A stretch of DNA of 64,000 nt from Cladobotryum mycophilum (GCA_036429605.1 JAVFKD010000015.1:1139421-1203420), one strand, 5' to 3'; shown: positions 1 to 13,100, counted from the first letter of the stretch. Made by a program: numbers and translations. The notes: generated from the letters alone by a model not told the origin.

Positions 1-2
1 GG

Positions 3-713
3 CCTGGCATCCTGAAAGAACTTGCGACGGGGGCGTTTGCGGGTGCTTGCGCCAAGGCTTTCACGACGCCGCTCTCAAACGTCGTTACGAGGAAGCAAAT
101 GTCCTCTAATCAGGAATCTTTGTGGAAAATATTCGCCAATATCATTCAGGAAAATGGTATCCTGGGTCTGTGGTCTGGATATTCTGCGACGCTAGTTCTC
201 ACACTCAACCCCGGTATAACCTTCTTCGTGAATGGAAGATTGGCATCACGCATTATTCCGGCTCTAGAAGAGGAGGATGTGCCCATCGCATGGGCAGCCT
301 TCTTGCTAGCAGCCACCAGTAAGGCCACTGCGGTGGCCTTGACATACCCTTTCCAGGCTGCCAAGACGAGGCTGCAAATGCCAGCTGACTCGCCAAGGAA
401 TTCGCCGCGTGGATCGCCACGGTCCCTGTCTCCAACGCAGGAAAAGGATCTTGAAAGCCAGCGTTCAAAACAAAGATCACGATTGTTGAAGCTTTGGAAC
501 ATGACCATTTTCAGTGTTGTCTATCGAATTATGAAAGATGAAGGCCTGCGAGCTCTCTATGGCGGCCTTCAGGGCGAGCTTCTCAAGAATTTCTTCGCCC
601 ATGGCCTCACCATGCTCACCAAGGGCCTTATACATCGCTGGGTCATCCGCCTCTGGTACTTCATGGTACCCTATTTGCGCGACATGCGCAGTAGGAGATT
701 GGCATCCAAATGA
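3..713 (+). CDS. Mitochondrial carrier family protein, peroxisomal adenine nucleotide transporter-like (5' partial)
   Basis: Solute carrier of the mitochondrial carrier family, of the kind that moves ATP/AMP across the peroxisomal membrane. The reading frame is open from base 3, upstream of the first ATG at 99, and the extra residues (AGACAKAFTTPLSNVVTRKQ) are a classic carrier segment with the TTPLSNVVTRKQ signature seen in PMP47/Ant1-like peroxisomal carriers. The gene therefore starts left of the window. A second signature, TYPFQAAKTRLQ, sits near residue 115, followed by a serine/proline/arginine-rich matrix loop and a last repeat (LYGGLQGELLKNFFAHGLTM). It ends with a basic tail and TGA at 711-713. 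The family is clear; the substrate is inferred from the family. Confidence 0.85.
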   Translation, partial: PGILKELATGAFAGACAKAFTTPLSNVVTRKQMSSNQESLWKIFANIIQENGILGLWSGYSATLVLTLNPGITFFVNGRLASRIIPALEEEDVPIAWAAFLLAATSKATAVALTYPFQAAKTRLQMPADSPRNSPRGSPRSLSPTQEKDLESQRSKQRSRLLKLWNMTIFSVVYRIMKDEGLRALYGGLQGELLKNFFAHGLTMLTKGLIHRWVIRLWYFMVPYLRDMRSRRLASK

Positions 714-826
714 AAAACTATAATCATCTGGTAGGCTGGCGATGTTTATCAGTCCAGCATCAAGCATCTATGAATAGTGTCCATGTTTTGGACTACAAGT
801 GATCGGCCTGTGGCGGGATATGCTGT

Positions 827-1950
827 TCAGCATTGGAAACTAACTCCAGACTTTTCAACTGTGCTGGACCCTCGTGCAGAGAAGCCCGTTCCTTCAGATT
901 TGAGCTTCACAAATCCTACGGGAAGAGAGTCTTTAGCATCTGGGTTCTTGGACGAGGATTTGACGCCCGCAGGCATATCGCAAACAAAGCACCGAATAGA
1001 CTCATCCTCGGCTACGTCCTTCTTCTTCGTAGTAGGTATAAGGAACTGTTTGACACAGCTCAGACAAAGGACGTGGCCGCATTTTTCCGCCATGACAGGG
1101 TTCGAAGCGTTTGTGAGCACCTTTCGACATGAAGGGCAGATTGTTTTCTTGTTTTTATTCGAATCTTCTTCTTCTTCAAAATTGATCGTCACCAGTTTCT
1201 GCAGCGAAAGGGCATGTGGATTGTTTTCGGTAGAGGCAGGGCATATCGGTTTCGTCTTGGCCTCTTTTGTTACTGGCGGTAACTTGCTGTTTTGCACATC
1301 TGGCGTTAGGGAGGGCGTCCAAAATGAGGGAAGTGACGGCTTAGAAGACTTGAGGTATCTGTTAGTATAGATGATCATGTGATAGTAGTCATCAAGATGT
1401 AGATGATGTATGAAGTCTGTAGTCTTACCTTTTCGTCCTCAATTGCTTTCCTTGCCTTTGCCTTGTCCTCCTTGGCGATGCGATCCAATTCATCACCATC
1501 TAGTACAAACTTTCTCTTCGTCCCCGCATGGGCTGCTAAATCTTCCTTTTCCTTTGGCACATCATTGTCCGAAACTCGCGTATTATTGGTACCGGTCAAT
1601 CCAGCCTGCGTCAGTTCAAAGTCTCGCACCGCCCTCTCTTGCTCTTCATCATCCTCAACAGCGCGGATCCTGGCATTCTCCTGCTCGGCATTCTGGCGTG
1701 CCTTTTCAGCTCTTTTGAGCTCCTTCTTCTGTGCTAGTAGATTCGCCAAAGCGCACTCGCGGCAGAATATATCGCCCCGTTGACAAGCTACGGGTTCCCT
1801 TGCGATTTCGAGGCAGAGACCACAAGATCCAAAGGGTAAGAAGGAATCGCGATTGAGGCGGGCTGAACTCGACGTCCAATTGGATTTGGCCAAGGCGCGT
1901 TCATAGGACGTAAAGACGGGCCGGGTGGTGTTTCGCTTGCTGTGCGACAT
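827..1950 (-). CDS. NOSIP-like RING/U-box protein (putative E3 ubiquitin ligase)
   Basis: Orthologue of nitric oxide synthase-interacting protein, a small eukaryotic protein with a split RING/U-box that acts as an E3 ligase and associates with spliceosomes. Exon 1 (1950-1429) gives MSHSKRNTTRPVFTSYERAL and the first Cys cluster CGLCLEIAREPVACQRGDIF..CRECA, then a charged coiled-coil stretch (about residues 70-110). Exon 2 (1348-827) gives the second Cys/His cluster CPSCRKVL..EKCGHVLCLSCVKQF. The intron runs from GTAAG at 1428 to an AG at 1350-1349. The nearer AG at 1360-1359, after the CTAAC branch site, would put the reading frame into a stop. Divergent from the preceding carrier gene's strand; 3' ends are about 110 bp apart. 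Function is inferred from the family. Confidence 0.85.
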
Positions 1951-2497
1951 TGTGGCAGCTTAAAGATGTTTATACTGCTAGGTAAGTAGGATGGAGGATG
2001 TAGAAAATCATTGGAGCTCAGCAAGGCTGTCGCAGTGACAGTGGCTTGGTGGTACCTGGCCTTGGAGCCGCATTCCAGGTGCCATATCCCTGTCAGACCC
2101 TGTTGACTCTCCGCCGCAGCAGCCAATTCTTGGAAGCTAAAAAAGAACGGGCTGCTACTGTTACAGCGCCTACAACGCCTGAGATACAGAAGGACCTCGG
2201 TAAGCTCATGCAAAATGAATGCGTTAAGTGACATTTCTTTTAATGGAATCAAGTACTGAGGACTTATAACCACTATATCTGCTCTCTTTGTTATAGGTAT
2301 CGTATACTTGGGAAAACCCGATATCGCGCCTACCCGGCCGCGCGCCTAAACTCGGTTTTACCGCTATTGCATCTCGAAATTAATTTCTCTTGTTGCTCTC
2401 TCTAGCCGATTTTAATTGCTACCGATTTAGTTACAGTTGTCATGAACAGCTCGCTGGCTTCATCTACCAGCAGAGCCAGAGAGCGAGCACCGCCATC

Positions 2498-3665
2498 ATG
2501 TCTGGTTCGGCCACTTCCTCCCGCCCAGGCCTGCCGTGGCGGCTCGGCTCTATGGCCGTTATGGGCAGTGTAGGAGCCATATCCAGAGGGTTCCTATATG
2601 CCTTCAACAAAGTTGAAATCACTGGCCTAGATAACCTCCTCGGAGTCCTCGATCGACGAAAATCTCAACCGAAAGAGCGCGGTCTTTTAACAGTCTGCAA
2701 CCACGTTGCTGTGTACGCAACCAACTTTTTCTTATATGCCCAATTGTACCCAGCTGACAACCTGGCAGTGTTGATGATCCGCTTATATGGGGAATCCTAC
2801 CATTGCGCTATGCAATTGACGTTGAAAATCTGCGCTGGGGCCTTGGTGCCCATGATATTTGCTTCAAGAATCGGTTCGTCCCTTGATGAGTGCCGTACCA
2901 TGTCATCTTTAAGCATCTAGCAATCGGTTCTCCTAACCAAGGAAAATACAGATTATCGTCCACCTTCTTCACTCTCGGTCAAGTCCTGCCAACGCACCGC
3001 CTGTGGCATTCGCCACAAGGTGGACTCTACCAACCCACCATAGCGCAAGCCATCAAGCTCCTCTCATATCCTGGGTTGGCGAAAATCCCAGCAGAACCTA
3101 CCTTCTCCACGGACGGCACGGACTCGTTCCCATCACCTGCTGCGTATTCCTCAAACCGACATGCCTGGGTTCATGTGTTCCCCGAGGCATGCTGCCATCA
3201 AAGTAAGGACAATGGTCTTCGTTACTTCAAGTGGGGAATATCACGTCTTATTCTTGAGAGCGATCCGGCGCCAGAGTTCATTCCCATGTTCATTCATGGT
3301 ACACAGGACATTATGCCCGAGGAGAGGGGCTTCCCCGGTTTTTGCCTCGCATAGGGAACCGGGTAAGAATAGTTATTGGCGAGCCTACGGACGCAGATCG
3401 ACTCTTCGGTCGTTACCGTACTGCCTGGAAGCGGCTGGTCGAAAAAAGCAGCGACCCGGAATTCCTAATGACCGGTCCAGAGGCTGTCCAACTAAGAATC
3501 GAAGTTGCCAAGGCCGTCCGAGACGAGGTTCAGAAGTTGAGACTGTCTTTAGGCTTCCCGGCCGAGAAGGATGACTCAGCTGCCCTGGCGGAGACATGGG
3601 CAAATGAGCCAAACATCAAAAAGTTCAAGAGCCCCGTGGATGGCAGTCTTGTGAATAGACGCTAA
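2498..3665 (+). CDS. taz1: Tafazzin-type lysophosphatidylcholine/monolysocardiolipin acyltransferase, with one frame break
   Basis: Cardiolipin-remodelling acyltransferase of the mitochondrial membranes. Exons 2498-2712, 2769-2873 and 2952-3665 join to give NHVAVVDDPLIWG (the family's HX4D catalytic motif), then LGQVLPTHRLWHSPQGG, VHVFPE and RYFKWGISRLILES, all tafazzin hallmarks. The start at 2498 was chosen because homology begins there; an in-frame ATG at 2390 is possible. After MPEERGFP the frame breaks at a four-C run (3333-3336). The downstream frame carries the rest of the family (RIGNRVRIVIGEPTDADRLF) to the stop at 3663-3665. One base is missing relative to an open frame. In an essential-type gene this suggests a sequencing or assembly error rather than decay. 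The donor of intron 2 (GTTCGT) is weak. Confidence 0.85.
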
Positions 3666-4011
3666 ACCAAGCTCTTGCTAATGCAATAGGATACCTCGTC
3701 TCCCCCATGAAAATGGTTAATGGACTTGCGCTCATCTCAAACACGCGACAGCATTTTTTGCTTATGTTTGCTGAAGTGAATTTTTCATTAAAGACAATTG
3801 CACCCAGTCTAACCGCCGTTCCATACTCCATAAAAACCCAGTGCGGGAAAAAAAGAAGAAGAAAAAAATCCCCCAACTAGTCAAATAGGAATTACTCAAA
3901 ACAAAGCCGCTCGATTGCCCATATTCGCTGAGGTAACGCTGCACATTCTGCATCCAGTATCACAGCGATTTCCAAGGTGCGTTTGCAGGTATTGATGCAA
4001 AGGCCTAAAAT

Positions 4012-5079
4012 TTAGTAGCCATCAAAGCCTTGAGCAGGTACTGTCGGCTGATATGATCGCGCTTGCGCTTGCAAGACCTGTTGCTGGTGTTGTTGATGCA
4101 TGACCAAATCGTTGAACCAGGGGTGTTGCAGAGCATCGTGGGCGCTGATGCGTAGCTCGGGACGGAGCTGGAGCATTCGCTGCAGAAGATCTATTCCAGT
4201 TGGATCGATCGCAGGAAGGATGTTTCGCAAGTCCTGAGTTGCATACATCTGAAAGGTAGGCTTGTACTCGGGAAGCTGAGTGATACCCGGCCAAGTGCGC
4301 TCTGTGGGCGTTCCCATGATGCGGAATATCCTGACAATCTGATCCTCATTGGTAGTTCCGGGGAACAAGGGTCGACCCGTGTACATCTCGGCCATGATGC
4401 ATCCGGCAGACCAAATGTCAATGCTGGTATTGTAAGTTCTGCTGCCCAGCAAGACGTCAGGTGCTCGATACCATAACGTAACAACCTCGTTCGAGAATGT
4501 GTTGACAGGAATGCCGAAGGCGCGAGCCAGACCAAAGTCACCAAGCTTCAGTACACCTTTGCTGTTTATGAGGAGGTTCTGTGGTTTGAGGTCTCGATGA
4601 AGCACGCGGTTTTGATGACAGAAGTCGATACCCTTGAGTAGTTGGTACATGAAAGACTTGATCGTAGTAGGCTTGAGAGCCCCGCGCTCGCCATGGGTAT
4701 CCATGTACCGCTTGAGATCACCATCCATAAACTCAAATACCAGCATGAGCTTGTTCTCGGTATGGATAACATCGTGAAGGCCAACGATATTCTCGTGCTT
4801 GAGTTCTTTCATGAGCGAGATTTCACGAATCGCAGTCGATGGCGTTCCTTCCTCGGAGTCGAGATGGATTTCTTTGAGAGCTACGAGCTCACCAGTTTGG
4901 CGATTTCTGCCTTTGAAAACCTATGATACCCCGCGGCTCAGAGTTAGTATACATTCTTCTCCCAGCTGATATATGGAGGGGCAACGGAGTTGGATGGGGG
5001 AATAACCTACAGTGGCATATGTGCCCTCGCCAAGTTTTTCCAGCTGCTGAAACGAGCTGGGGTGTCGTTTGCCGTCCAT
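4012..5079 (-). CDS. pho85: Cyclin-dependent kinase, PHO85/PhoA type
   Basis: Cyclin-dependent serine/threonine kinase of the Pho85/CDK5 class, acting in phosphate sensing, polarity and cell-cycle control. Exon 1 (5079-5011) encodes MDGKRHPSSFQQLEKLGEGT, including the glycine loop. Exon 2 (4920-4012) starts VFKGRNRQTGELVALKEIHL with the catalytic lysine. The cyclin-binding helix is PSTAIRE, the catalytic loop is HRDLKPQNLL, then DFGLA, and an activation loop WYRAPDVLLG. The intron (5010-4921) has GTAGGT, an ACTAAC branch site and TAG, in phase 0. The 325-residue product matches family length; the tail is Gln/His-rich (HQQHQQQVLQAQ). No lesions. Confidence 0.93.
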
Positions 5080-5852
5080 GGTGATGGGATTATGTGTCGT
5101 TCGTAGTATACAATGCGTTTATTTTTTGTCACAGCCGTTGTGAACGTGAGAACAGCTGTCGCGCCTCTGCGGTGGAATAACTCAATTTCAGCAGATACTT
5201 GTTAATGCTTTGCTGGCTGGCGGATGGAGTTGTGCAAAGGTAGAATGTCCATGCTCTGTTTGAAGTGCCCCGCCACCAGAACCTCTCCAGCGCATAGGTA
5301 GGGGGGCATGAGGTAAATACCATATCCACCAAAGGGGTTTACTCTAAAGACGGGGTGGGTTGCGCTCACCGGTCCCATGCGCGGCGTGTACAGGTACCTC
5401 AACTGATGGGGATGTTCTGAAACAGTACCAATGACCTTCCCAGCTTAGCTGGCCTTTAGCGCAGGGGTGGAATTAATATACATGTATGCCTACCAGCATC
5501 TTGATTGCGTTCTGGTAACTGTACTTCCCTTTTCCCAATTGTTCCCCGCAGCTCTTATGGCAGGCGGGCGGTCCTCATTCCCCACCTTCCATTGCACCTT
5601 GCAGCGCATATTCCCTTCCAGCATGACCCAATAATACCACAGCAGATTACCTATCATGCATAGTTGTCACCTCAGTAATCCCCTAACCGCTACTCCGTAC
5701 TTCCCCAACCATTATTGTTCATCCATTCTTCTTCAACATATAGCCCAGCATTTTTTATCCAAGCCTTTGTAATACGTGCCCATATAGTACCGATAACCAT
5801 TCTTTCCAGGCAGCAGATCAGATTAAATTAGTTCATCAGCCAGCCATCCGAG

Positions 5853-7798
5853 ATGAGGCCAGTTCCAGTCACTGGCAATGCAGGTAACCGAGGTGTCTCC
5901 CATTCGAGGGCCGATGACCTATCGCCAAACGTCGCCATCCAACCCATGACGTACTTTATGGCAACCGAGGACGCCCTTGATCGTGTTGATGATAGAAGCT
6001 TTCAACCACCACATCCGCATCGCTATTCGCACAAGCATGGCGTCGACTCAGGCTCCCGCGCCGCCAAGGGCCACCAGCAACAGCAGCCTTCGATGTCGGC
6101 GTCTACATCCATCTCATGGCCGTCGCCGTCGTTGACGTCTCAACAGGGCATCGACACCCCCAGGATCTTTCGAGACCCATGACGCCAGTATTTGTAGAAC
6201 ATTCCGGCGCAGAATCGGCCTTCAGCTCCCTCTCATCGCCCAGAAGCTCCTTGGCTGCCTCCCCAATATCTCCCAGCCGGAACAGTTCTGTTGTAAGCCT
6301 GGTGCATACCCCTCAGAGTGGCGCCGATCAGCACCAACTTGCGGATGTTCTTCAAGGTGCCACTATACCACAGTTCATCATGCCTAGCGTGCCCGTTCCC
6401 CGACGTCGTCCGTTCTCAGATGCTGGCAAATCCCTCGGAAAGCTGAAGGTCCTCGTAACTGGCCAAGCTGGTACGTTGAGACTTAGATCGTGCTCTCTCA
6501 TCTATGCACAAATGCTCACCAGAATCATTAGGTCTTGGAAAGTCATCACTCATTTCATCTATCGCGCAAAGCTGCGAACACATTGTGCATATGGATTCCA
6601 TCGTACCCTCACAACAACGCGGAGCGATGGAAATATATGCCAGCACGCGACCTTGCCCTTGGTGGCAAGCCGATTTAGAGCCTTCACCTTTACTTATGAG
6701 AAGGTCGTCGGTACCAGATGAAATACTCGATCGAAATGTTTGCTTCGTAGATTGTTCAGCCGTCCAGAAATCTAATGGGAAACACCCTGCAGTCGGCTAT
6801 GTTGAGTCACAGATGCTTTCATTACTAACTCGGCCGATGAGCGATGGGGACCTTTGGAAACTCCTCAGCAACGGAGCGGAGCCCATAGTAGATGTCGTGC
6901 TTTACCTATTGCCCCACACAGGTATGTAAACCTTTTTGATCTTGGGCAAAGGCGTAACTGACAAAATTTAGGACCTAAGCCCGTAGACATCGCAACCATC
7001 AGAGACTTGCAAAGCAAGACCAATGTTATTCCCTTGCTAGCACGTGCGGATGAGCTTATAGATGAGGAGATTTCCAGTTCTCAACAACAACTGAAGAAGC
7101 AACTAGAGAGCCAGGATGTCGATTATTTTTCATTCGCTGTTCCCGGCACCCAACAGGTGATCCCGGACATATACGCGATCTCGAATATTTCCGAGTCCGA
7201 TGATGATGTCATGGATGCAAGCATTTTGATGAATTCCGAATATGAGCGTCCCTTGGTGTCAACAGATCTCAAGAAGCTCGTGGAGAGCCTACTATCACCA
7301 GACGGATGCGCAAGACTTCGCCACTCTGCTTCACTTAAATGTGTAAGCTGGAGGAGATCACAGAACCATAACCTCTCTTCCGCCCTGACTCGACGTGGCC
7401 CTACTGGGGCAAATGTTCCACCTTCGGCAATTCCTGGGAATCTATTCATGCAGCAGCAATACTGGAGACGAATCGAGGTAGGCAGTTGGGCGGAAAGCCT
7501 ACGACAAAGCCTTGCCGCCGAAAGACGTGGCGAGACACCGCTACAGCTAGAATATGGTAGTATGGCTTACGACATGTCTTTGGCAAGAATTGAACAGCAC
7601 AAGCACGGGCGACGACATGGCAAGTCTAGGCGACAAACCGAAATTCCGAAGCATCAAGACCCTCTTGGGCTCTTGGGGCTTGCCGGTCAACTCAAGTGCA
7701 ACAGCAAACAAACATTCGAATTACTTAGCAGCGTCGGTGTCCTTGGATATCTTACTGCCCAGCTTGGTGGTGATCTAGGTATACTGCCAAAATGGTGA
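5853..7798 (+). CDS. Septin-like P-loop GTPase (atypical fungal septin family), with one frame break
   Basis: Divergent septin-type GTP-binding protein found in filamentous ascomycetes. Exons 5853-6470, 6532-6921 and 6972-7798. The first 200 residues are low-complexity Ser/Pro/Gln. The conserved part begins PQFIMPSVPVPRRRPFSDAG and leads to the P-loop GQAGLGKSS, which is split by intron 1 after GQAG. Later come CEHIVHMD, VVLYLLPHTG and the G4-like LLARAD, then LRHSASLKCVSWRRS and a C-terminal hydrophobic stretch (DPLGLLGLAG...). The N-terminal frame breaks between about 6157 and 6182, where runs of C occur (6157-6161 and 6176-6178). One base is missing relative to an open frame of 611 codons. 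The family assignment is good; its cellular role is not established here. Confidence 0.75.
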
Positions 7799-8402
7799 CT
7801 GGTCAGAGACTAACTATTAGACAAGTCTACTTAGCGATGAATTCATATAAGATACCTATTTTATTTATCTGTTTAATAAATTTCTCCTATTATCTATTCT
7901 ATTTTACCACTTCCGCATCTAGTCAAATTCATCGAAAGGGCCGCTGTAAGAATCTAAACTTTGTGATGTGTATCGTGAGCTTTGTCGTGACTGAACGATG
8001 CATTAGGACAATTTGTCAAGAAATCCAACATCTAATCTACGTAATCCAACACCATAAACAGGGTTATAGCCTAGATTGCAAGGACCAAATATTACGATCA
8101 AGGGGTATTCCCTTAATGCAGCTCTAAAGCACATGTTGTCATGTCATGACACGTCGGAGATGAGCAAACTTAGGAATTACGCCAACTTTTATACTGTGCT
8201 TCATGGTTTGGCAGTTTCATTTGGTAACATTTGGATCTAAAGACGTATTCTGAAATAGCACAATGTGAAAGCAGTTGGTCTCGACGGCATCAAATCAACG
8301 GGATTGGGCCTAGCTTATGGGATAGAAGATACTTGCTTTAATATACCCTTACCACTCAACTCAACCTTCTTTCATGGTTTCATTTTGACTCTATATAAGC
8401 TC
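7799..8402. other. Intergenic, AT-rich
   Basis: About 600 bases between the convergent ends of the septin-like gene and the NDUFAF7-like gene. AT-rich with short T runs; no supported gene or RNA seen. Confidence 0.5.
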
Positions 8403-10130
8403 TCAGGCGTCAGTTACATCCCCTCCAAACCCAACCGGGCGGCGGCGGCCTTCATTCTCGGGCAAGATTGCGAGGGCCTTGTACACTTTGCCCATTCCAT
8501 TGGGGCCCCTATCCACCAGCCTCTTCCAGGCCTTTTCAATATCCTCAATAGAGGACTTGGCAGTTCCAGATGCATTGATAAGCGCTGCGGCGCGCTCGCG
8601 GATGCCCATCAGCTCCAAAAAGTCGCCCTGTGGAATAGGTCCATGGACCTCGACACCATCACTTGCCAGAGTGGCAGCTTCCGCGATGGCAGTAAAGTCA
8701 ACGTCGGCGCTAAGGTCGACTAAACCAGGAGCACTAAATGGATTTACAATGCGATGATGTCTAATCCCACGAAGCGAGTTGATCGGTATGGTATCCGAAG
8801 TACCATAGTCCAAGATCAGCGCCGCACCAGAGGGTGTCAACTTGGGCTGCTTTTCCGAGCCGCCGATGCGAGTTGCAAAATCTGACGCGTAGAGAGATGC
8901 GTCAGGGCAGACTTCGATAATGGATCCGAGGGCTTGTTTTAGTTGGCGGTAGCGAGTGGAAGATTCGGGAATATAGCGGGAGTGTCTGGTTGTGCCAGAG
9001 GATAGCACGAGTTGGAATTCAGGGGGTGGCTCGCTTTGCTGAGACTTGGGGGTATTGAGGTCGGCATGTGTTGAGCCTGGGGGAGTAGGCGATACCATCA
9101 TTTCGCGCCACTCCATTGCGGGCTTTGCATCTGCACTTGATTCCGTTGTTTTTGATGGAACAGCAGATTTTGATGGTGTAGCCGGAGCGGATTGAAAGGT
9201 GTGAATGGGGAGGGCGTCGAAGAATTCATGGGCAACAATAAAGGGAACCTTGTCCGACTCTAGACGAGGTATCAATTAGCAAAAAGTATCATGTGAATTG
9301 CGATTGGGAGAGGGCAAACCTATAGGTATGGACTTTATGGTATCCGTCCAGACAATGGGGCATCCACCGTACTTGCTTGCACTATGATAACCAACCTTGG
9401 ATTCGGTAGAGGGAGCATCTGGATCACAGAGCAATTTCTTCTGAGTCTCTCTGAGCTCACGACTAGCTTCAACCATGAATACGGCTTCGATGCTGCTAGC
9501 CATTGCTGGGAAGCGCTGAATAGTCTGCAAAGGGATTACTGTAAGTATATATTTTCACCGCCAAGCCTCAAGAAGACGTCAATATCTTACTCTGAGCACA
9601 TCGTCCATCAGGGTTCCTCTTCCAGGTCCGACCTCGATGAGCTGAACGCCCTTGCTAGGCCGGCCTTGGCTCATCCATTCCGCGATGAACCAGATTCCGA
9701 TCAACTCTCCAAAGATTTGTGAAATCTCGGGAGAAGTGACAAAATCGCCTTTGGTACCGAATTGATCGCGGCCTTGACCAATGGCTCCAGTATAGTAGCC
9801 TCCCAAGTCGCCAGTCAAGCACATGCGCATATAGCTAGCTAAAGGAACAGACCCAGTGGTCTACAAAGCCATCAGCACATTGGCTTGTGTAAAGCATACG
9901 GGAACGAGGTAAGTGGCACAAAGTTTAACGAATATACATACGGAGATCGCCTCGTAGAGCTGCTTAGCCAGAGGCGTGGACCATTGCCTCTCTGAGCGTC
10001 TCACTGGCGTCAATGAAAAGCCCCGAGTTTGTGAGGCTGACAATCTTGCCGCTGTTGCTCGTGAATTGAGCCAACAACGAGAACCCATGAGTTGCTGGCC
10101 GATGGCCCGAGAGGTGATTGTCGGCCTCAT
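8403..10130 (-). CDS. NDUFAF7/MidA-family protein arginine methyltransferase, mitochondrial (complex I assembly)
   Basis: SAM-dependent methyltransferase of the DUF185/MidA family, which in mitochondria methylates a complex I subunit during assembly. Four exons: 10130-9942, 9860-9591, 9524-9320 and 9259-8403, together 506 residues with no lesions. The N-terminus (MRPTITSRAIGQQLMGSRC, arginine-rich, no acids) reads as a mitochondrial targeting peptide. Next come GGYYTGAIGQGRDQFGTKGD, FVTSPEISQIFGELIG and the SAM-binding LIEVGPGRGTLMDD. The third exon adds ASSIEAVFMVEAS, and the fourth PFIVAHEFFDALPIH and LILDYGTSDT. Exon 3 must begin at 9524 because only that acceptor keeps frame and homology. 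High confidence for family, moderate for exact role. Confidence 0.9.
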
Positions 10131-13100
10131 TGTGTTGGCGTGGATCGAGTCTGAGTTAAGAGAAGCTTTAGCATGTGGTAGAAAAATTACAATGTAAATA
10201 TACTGCCGCTAGAAGCACAGAGGACGTGGATAAACGTTAATTAGGTAGGTACCTACACTCCCTATAAGTTGGAAGTTTCTCTTCTCCTTCCCAATTACAA
10301 ACATGGCCCTTAACTTTTATTAATTATCATTGATTTCCTATTTTTCTACCATGTTTCACCTTTCTCTGATCATAAGTTCATTACCTACCTAAGTAGTATA
10401 TGATGAAGATGTGTCTCATCATACACTTAACAGGTAGTTAGACTAGTAGCTACCCGAGATGCATCAATGATTTTACGGTGGAGCCACGATAAGATAAGTC
10501 TCTGTGTATCAAACCTCATAAACGAAAGTGGTAACGAGAAAATGAGAGATAAAGGCAGTTTGAAAAGCATGTTTTGGAGAAGAAGAACCAAAAAAAAACT
10601 GTAAAAATAGGTATGGTAATATTTTATCAAACTGCTGCATGCACGCACATGCAGAAGTATATCTAGTGTCATGCGGGGAGAATCGTAGCTGATGATGAGG
10701 TCTAGGATAGGGCATTAAACAACAAGGCTCACAAGAAACTGATATCGACCAGTGAAATTATGGTGACACGATACTGTAGAGCAAAGAGAAAAAAGGTGCA
10801 TGCAGGAGTACCAGATGCAGGTAATTACCTTAATCTAGCAATCTCCCATTCCCATGCACGGCAATGTCCACCATCTTGTTTGTGGGACGCAAGCTCTACA
10901 GAGATAACTCTTGATCTAGCACAAATAAAACCGCTTTATTGGCCTTAGCCTACAGATTCAAAGGAATGTCTCGTGAAATACCGTCTTTCTTGGTGATGTC
11001 TTTGAAGACCAGTAGATGCATTTAGCGTAAACTGAAAAAAAAAAACCCCCCAGCACTTTAATTGCTTCGCAACGGCTCATTGAAAGAGGTGGGGGATTCA
11101 GGATGAGCCGCTGACGAAATCAATGTCTAGGAGTCACCTAAATTCTCACGGAACGGAGAGAGGACAAGCTGTCTGATTGAGGTGGAGCCAAACCTGACTT
11201 TGCAATAATAACAAGGGGGCCGAGTCGGTTCGTGTCAGCTCTGACCTGACATTGTGACAGCTGTTCAGTATGTCAAGCAAGCAAGCCATGATGGAAAAAA
11301 AGGACCATGGAAGGGCGAGTTGATTGCTCTTGCGGTAGCACTCCTGGCCATGTTTTCTTTGTCCTTGTTTTAAGTTTCAGTGTTTGGACAAAAGGCACGG
11401 GCTGGTATGCTGGTAAATGCCTGGCTGGGCCGTGTTAATTAAATGCAGGAGTATGGCTGAACGGGCTGCTAGTGTTCTATAAGGTTTCGGCTAGGTCGCA
11501 TTTCGCACCAGAGCTGCACCTCGACAGGAGCAAAAGAGCACTTTGAGCACTTTGATCAAAAAGAAAGAGAAAATCACTGGCTGGTTTGGATGATCCGTGG
11601 GTCAGAAGCCAACGCGGGGAAACGATCGTAGCCCATCCGGTAGGGTTTGGTCTATGATGCGATCGATGCAACTGAACTGTGCTTGGGATGCAAAGGACGG
11701 ACGGACCTTGACTCGAAAGAGGAGAGACACACATTGTTGGCGGCAAAAGAGGTGAGAGGCGCGCGATTGTGACTGAATTCCGGTGATGAGGCGTGATGAG
11801 GCCAGGCAAGGCACGGGACTCACCAAGACCAATCACTTGGTGTCGTTAACTAATTGGGTTCGGAGTGGGAGGTGCTTGCAAAGAGGAATGCATCTAAATT
11901 TGGCACAGCATCGAAGGGGGAAGGGCCAGGATTTTTCGTGTCCTCTTGAAAGGCCATTTGGTTGAACATCGGAGTCGAGTTGTGCCGTGGCTTGTTTTTC
12001 TGGCTTCCCGTTTTATCTTTGGAAACTTTGGCGTGCTGGCTGTGCACTCGACCACCACCCACTCCACCCTATCCAACGGACGTTGCCACCACTACCTCCA
12101 CCCTCATCCCCATCCTCCTCAATGAAAGCATAAAAACAAGTCAGATCCATTAAAGGTAGGTAGGTTGGTAGGTAGTGGGCTACGGTACCCACCACTTTAC
12201 GAGCACGCACCACACCACTGCACTGTACTGTACTGCACTGCACACTCGTGTCATCAGCAGCGAACAGGCGGTGCTGGTATGCAGGCAACGGATGCGCACA
12301 TGCAAACACCACCCCTGGGATGGTGGGTGGGGAATGCCCGGGGGGATACGAAAGTAAACACGAGATCACGTGAATGAGGCAAGAGAATGTAACTTTGTGT
12401 GTGTGTGTGTGTGTCTGGCTGTTCAGGTGTTGCAACACCACCATGGCTGGCTCGCTCTCACAATAAGAAAGTTTCTGTGTACCTACCTAGGACCCCAACC
12501 CCTGGCTACCAGCCCTGGACTACAGCGCCATGAGCTGGCTAGCCTCACTGACCGATCCACTGAACCCGCTTGGATCCAGTTGTGTTTTTTTAAATCACCC
12601 GCGCCACACTTTTTTGGGCTAAGCGTGCCCGGGCACCCATGGATAATGACTATGTGGGATCTGCCGCTGCGTTGCATCTGGAGCCAGAAATTCGTGTGCC
12701 AATCAATCATCGCTCTCTTCCACTCTCTTTTTCCACCCTCCCCTTTTTTCTTCTCTCTTTCTCTTGTGTGTCCCATCCCATCCCTTCCTCGGGCCCCTCT
12801 TCCATACGCATCCTCTCTCACGTTTGCATCTTTTTTCATCGTCTCTCGCTTTGTTGTTCGTCTTGCTAGAAGGCGTCTTTTTGTTCAATCCTCAACGTCT
12901 TCTGTCATTCGCTTCTATCCGCCTATCCGCTCGCTCTCCCGAACTTGATTGAGTTTGCGTCCACCAGTCAAACGCTCCGTCCCGCCTGTTGTGCAGCGCA
13001 GCCACAAAAACAACAACCGCCAAAACCTCACATCCGTTTCCGCATTTCAAAGCAACAACAAACAGGAATAATAATTTGCCTGATTTTTGTGTGTTGTATT

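Noticed and set aside
12370..12948. 192-codon plus-strand ORF
   Set aside because: It spans a TG microsatellite and a CT-rich leader; its Pro/Leu/Ser/Phe-rich product reflects base composition.
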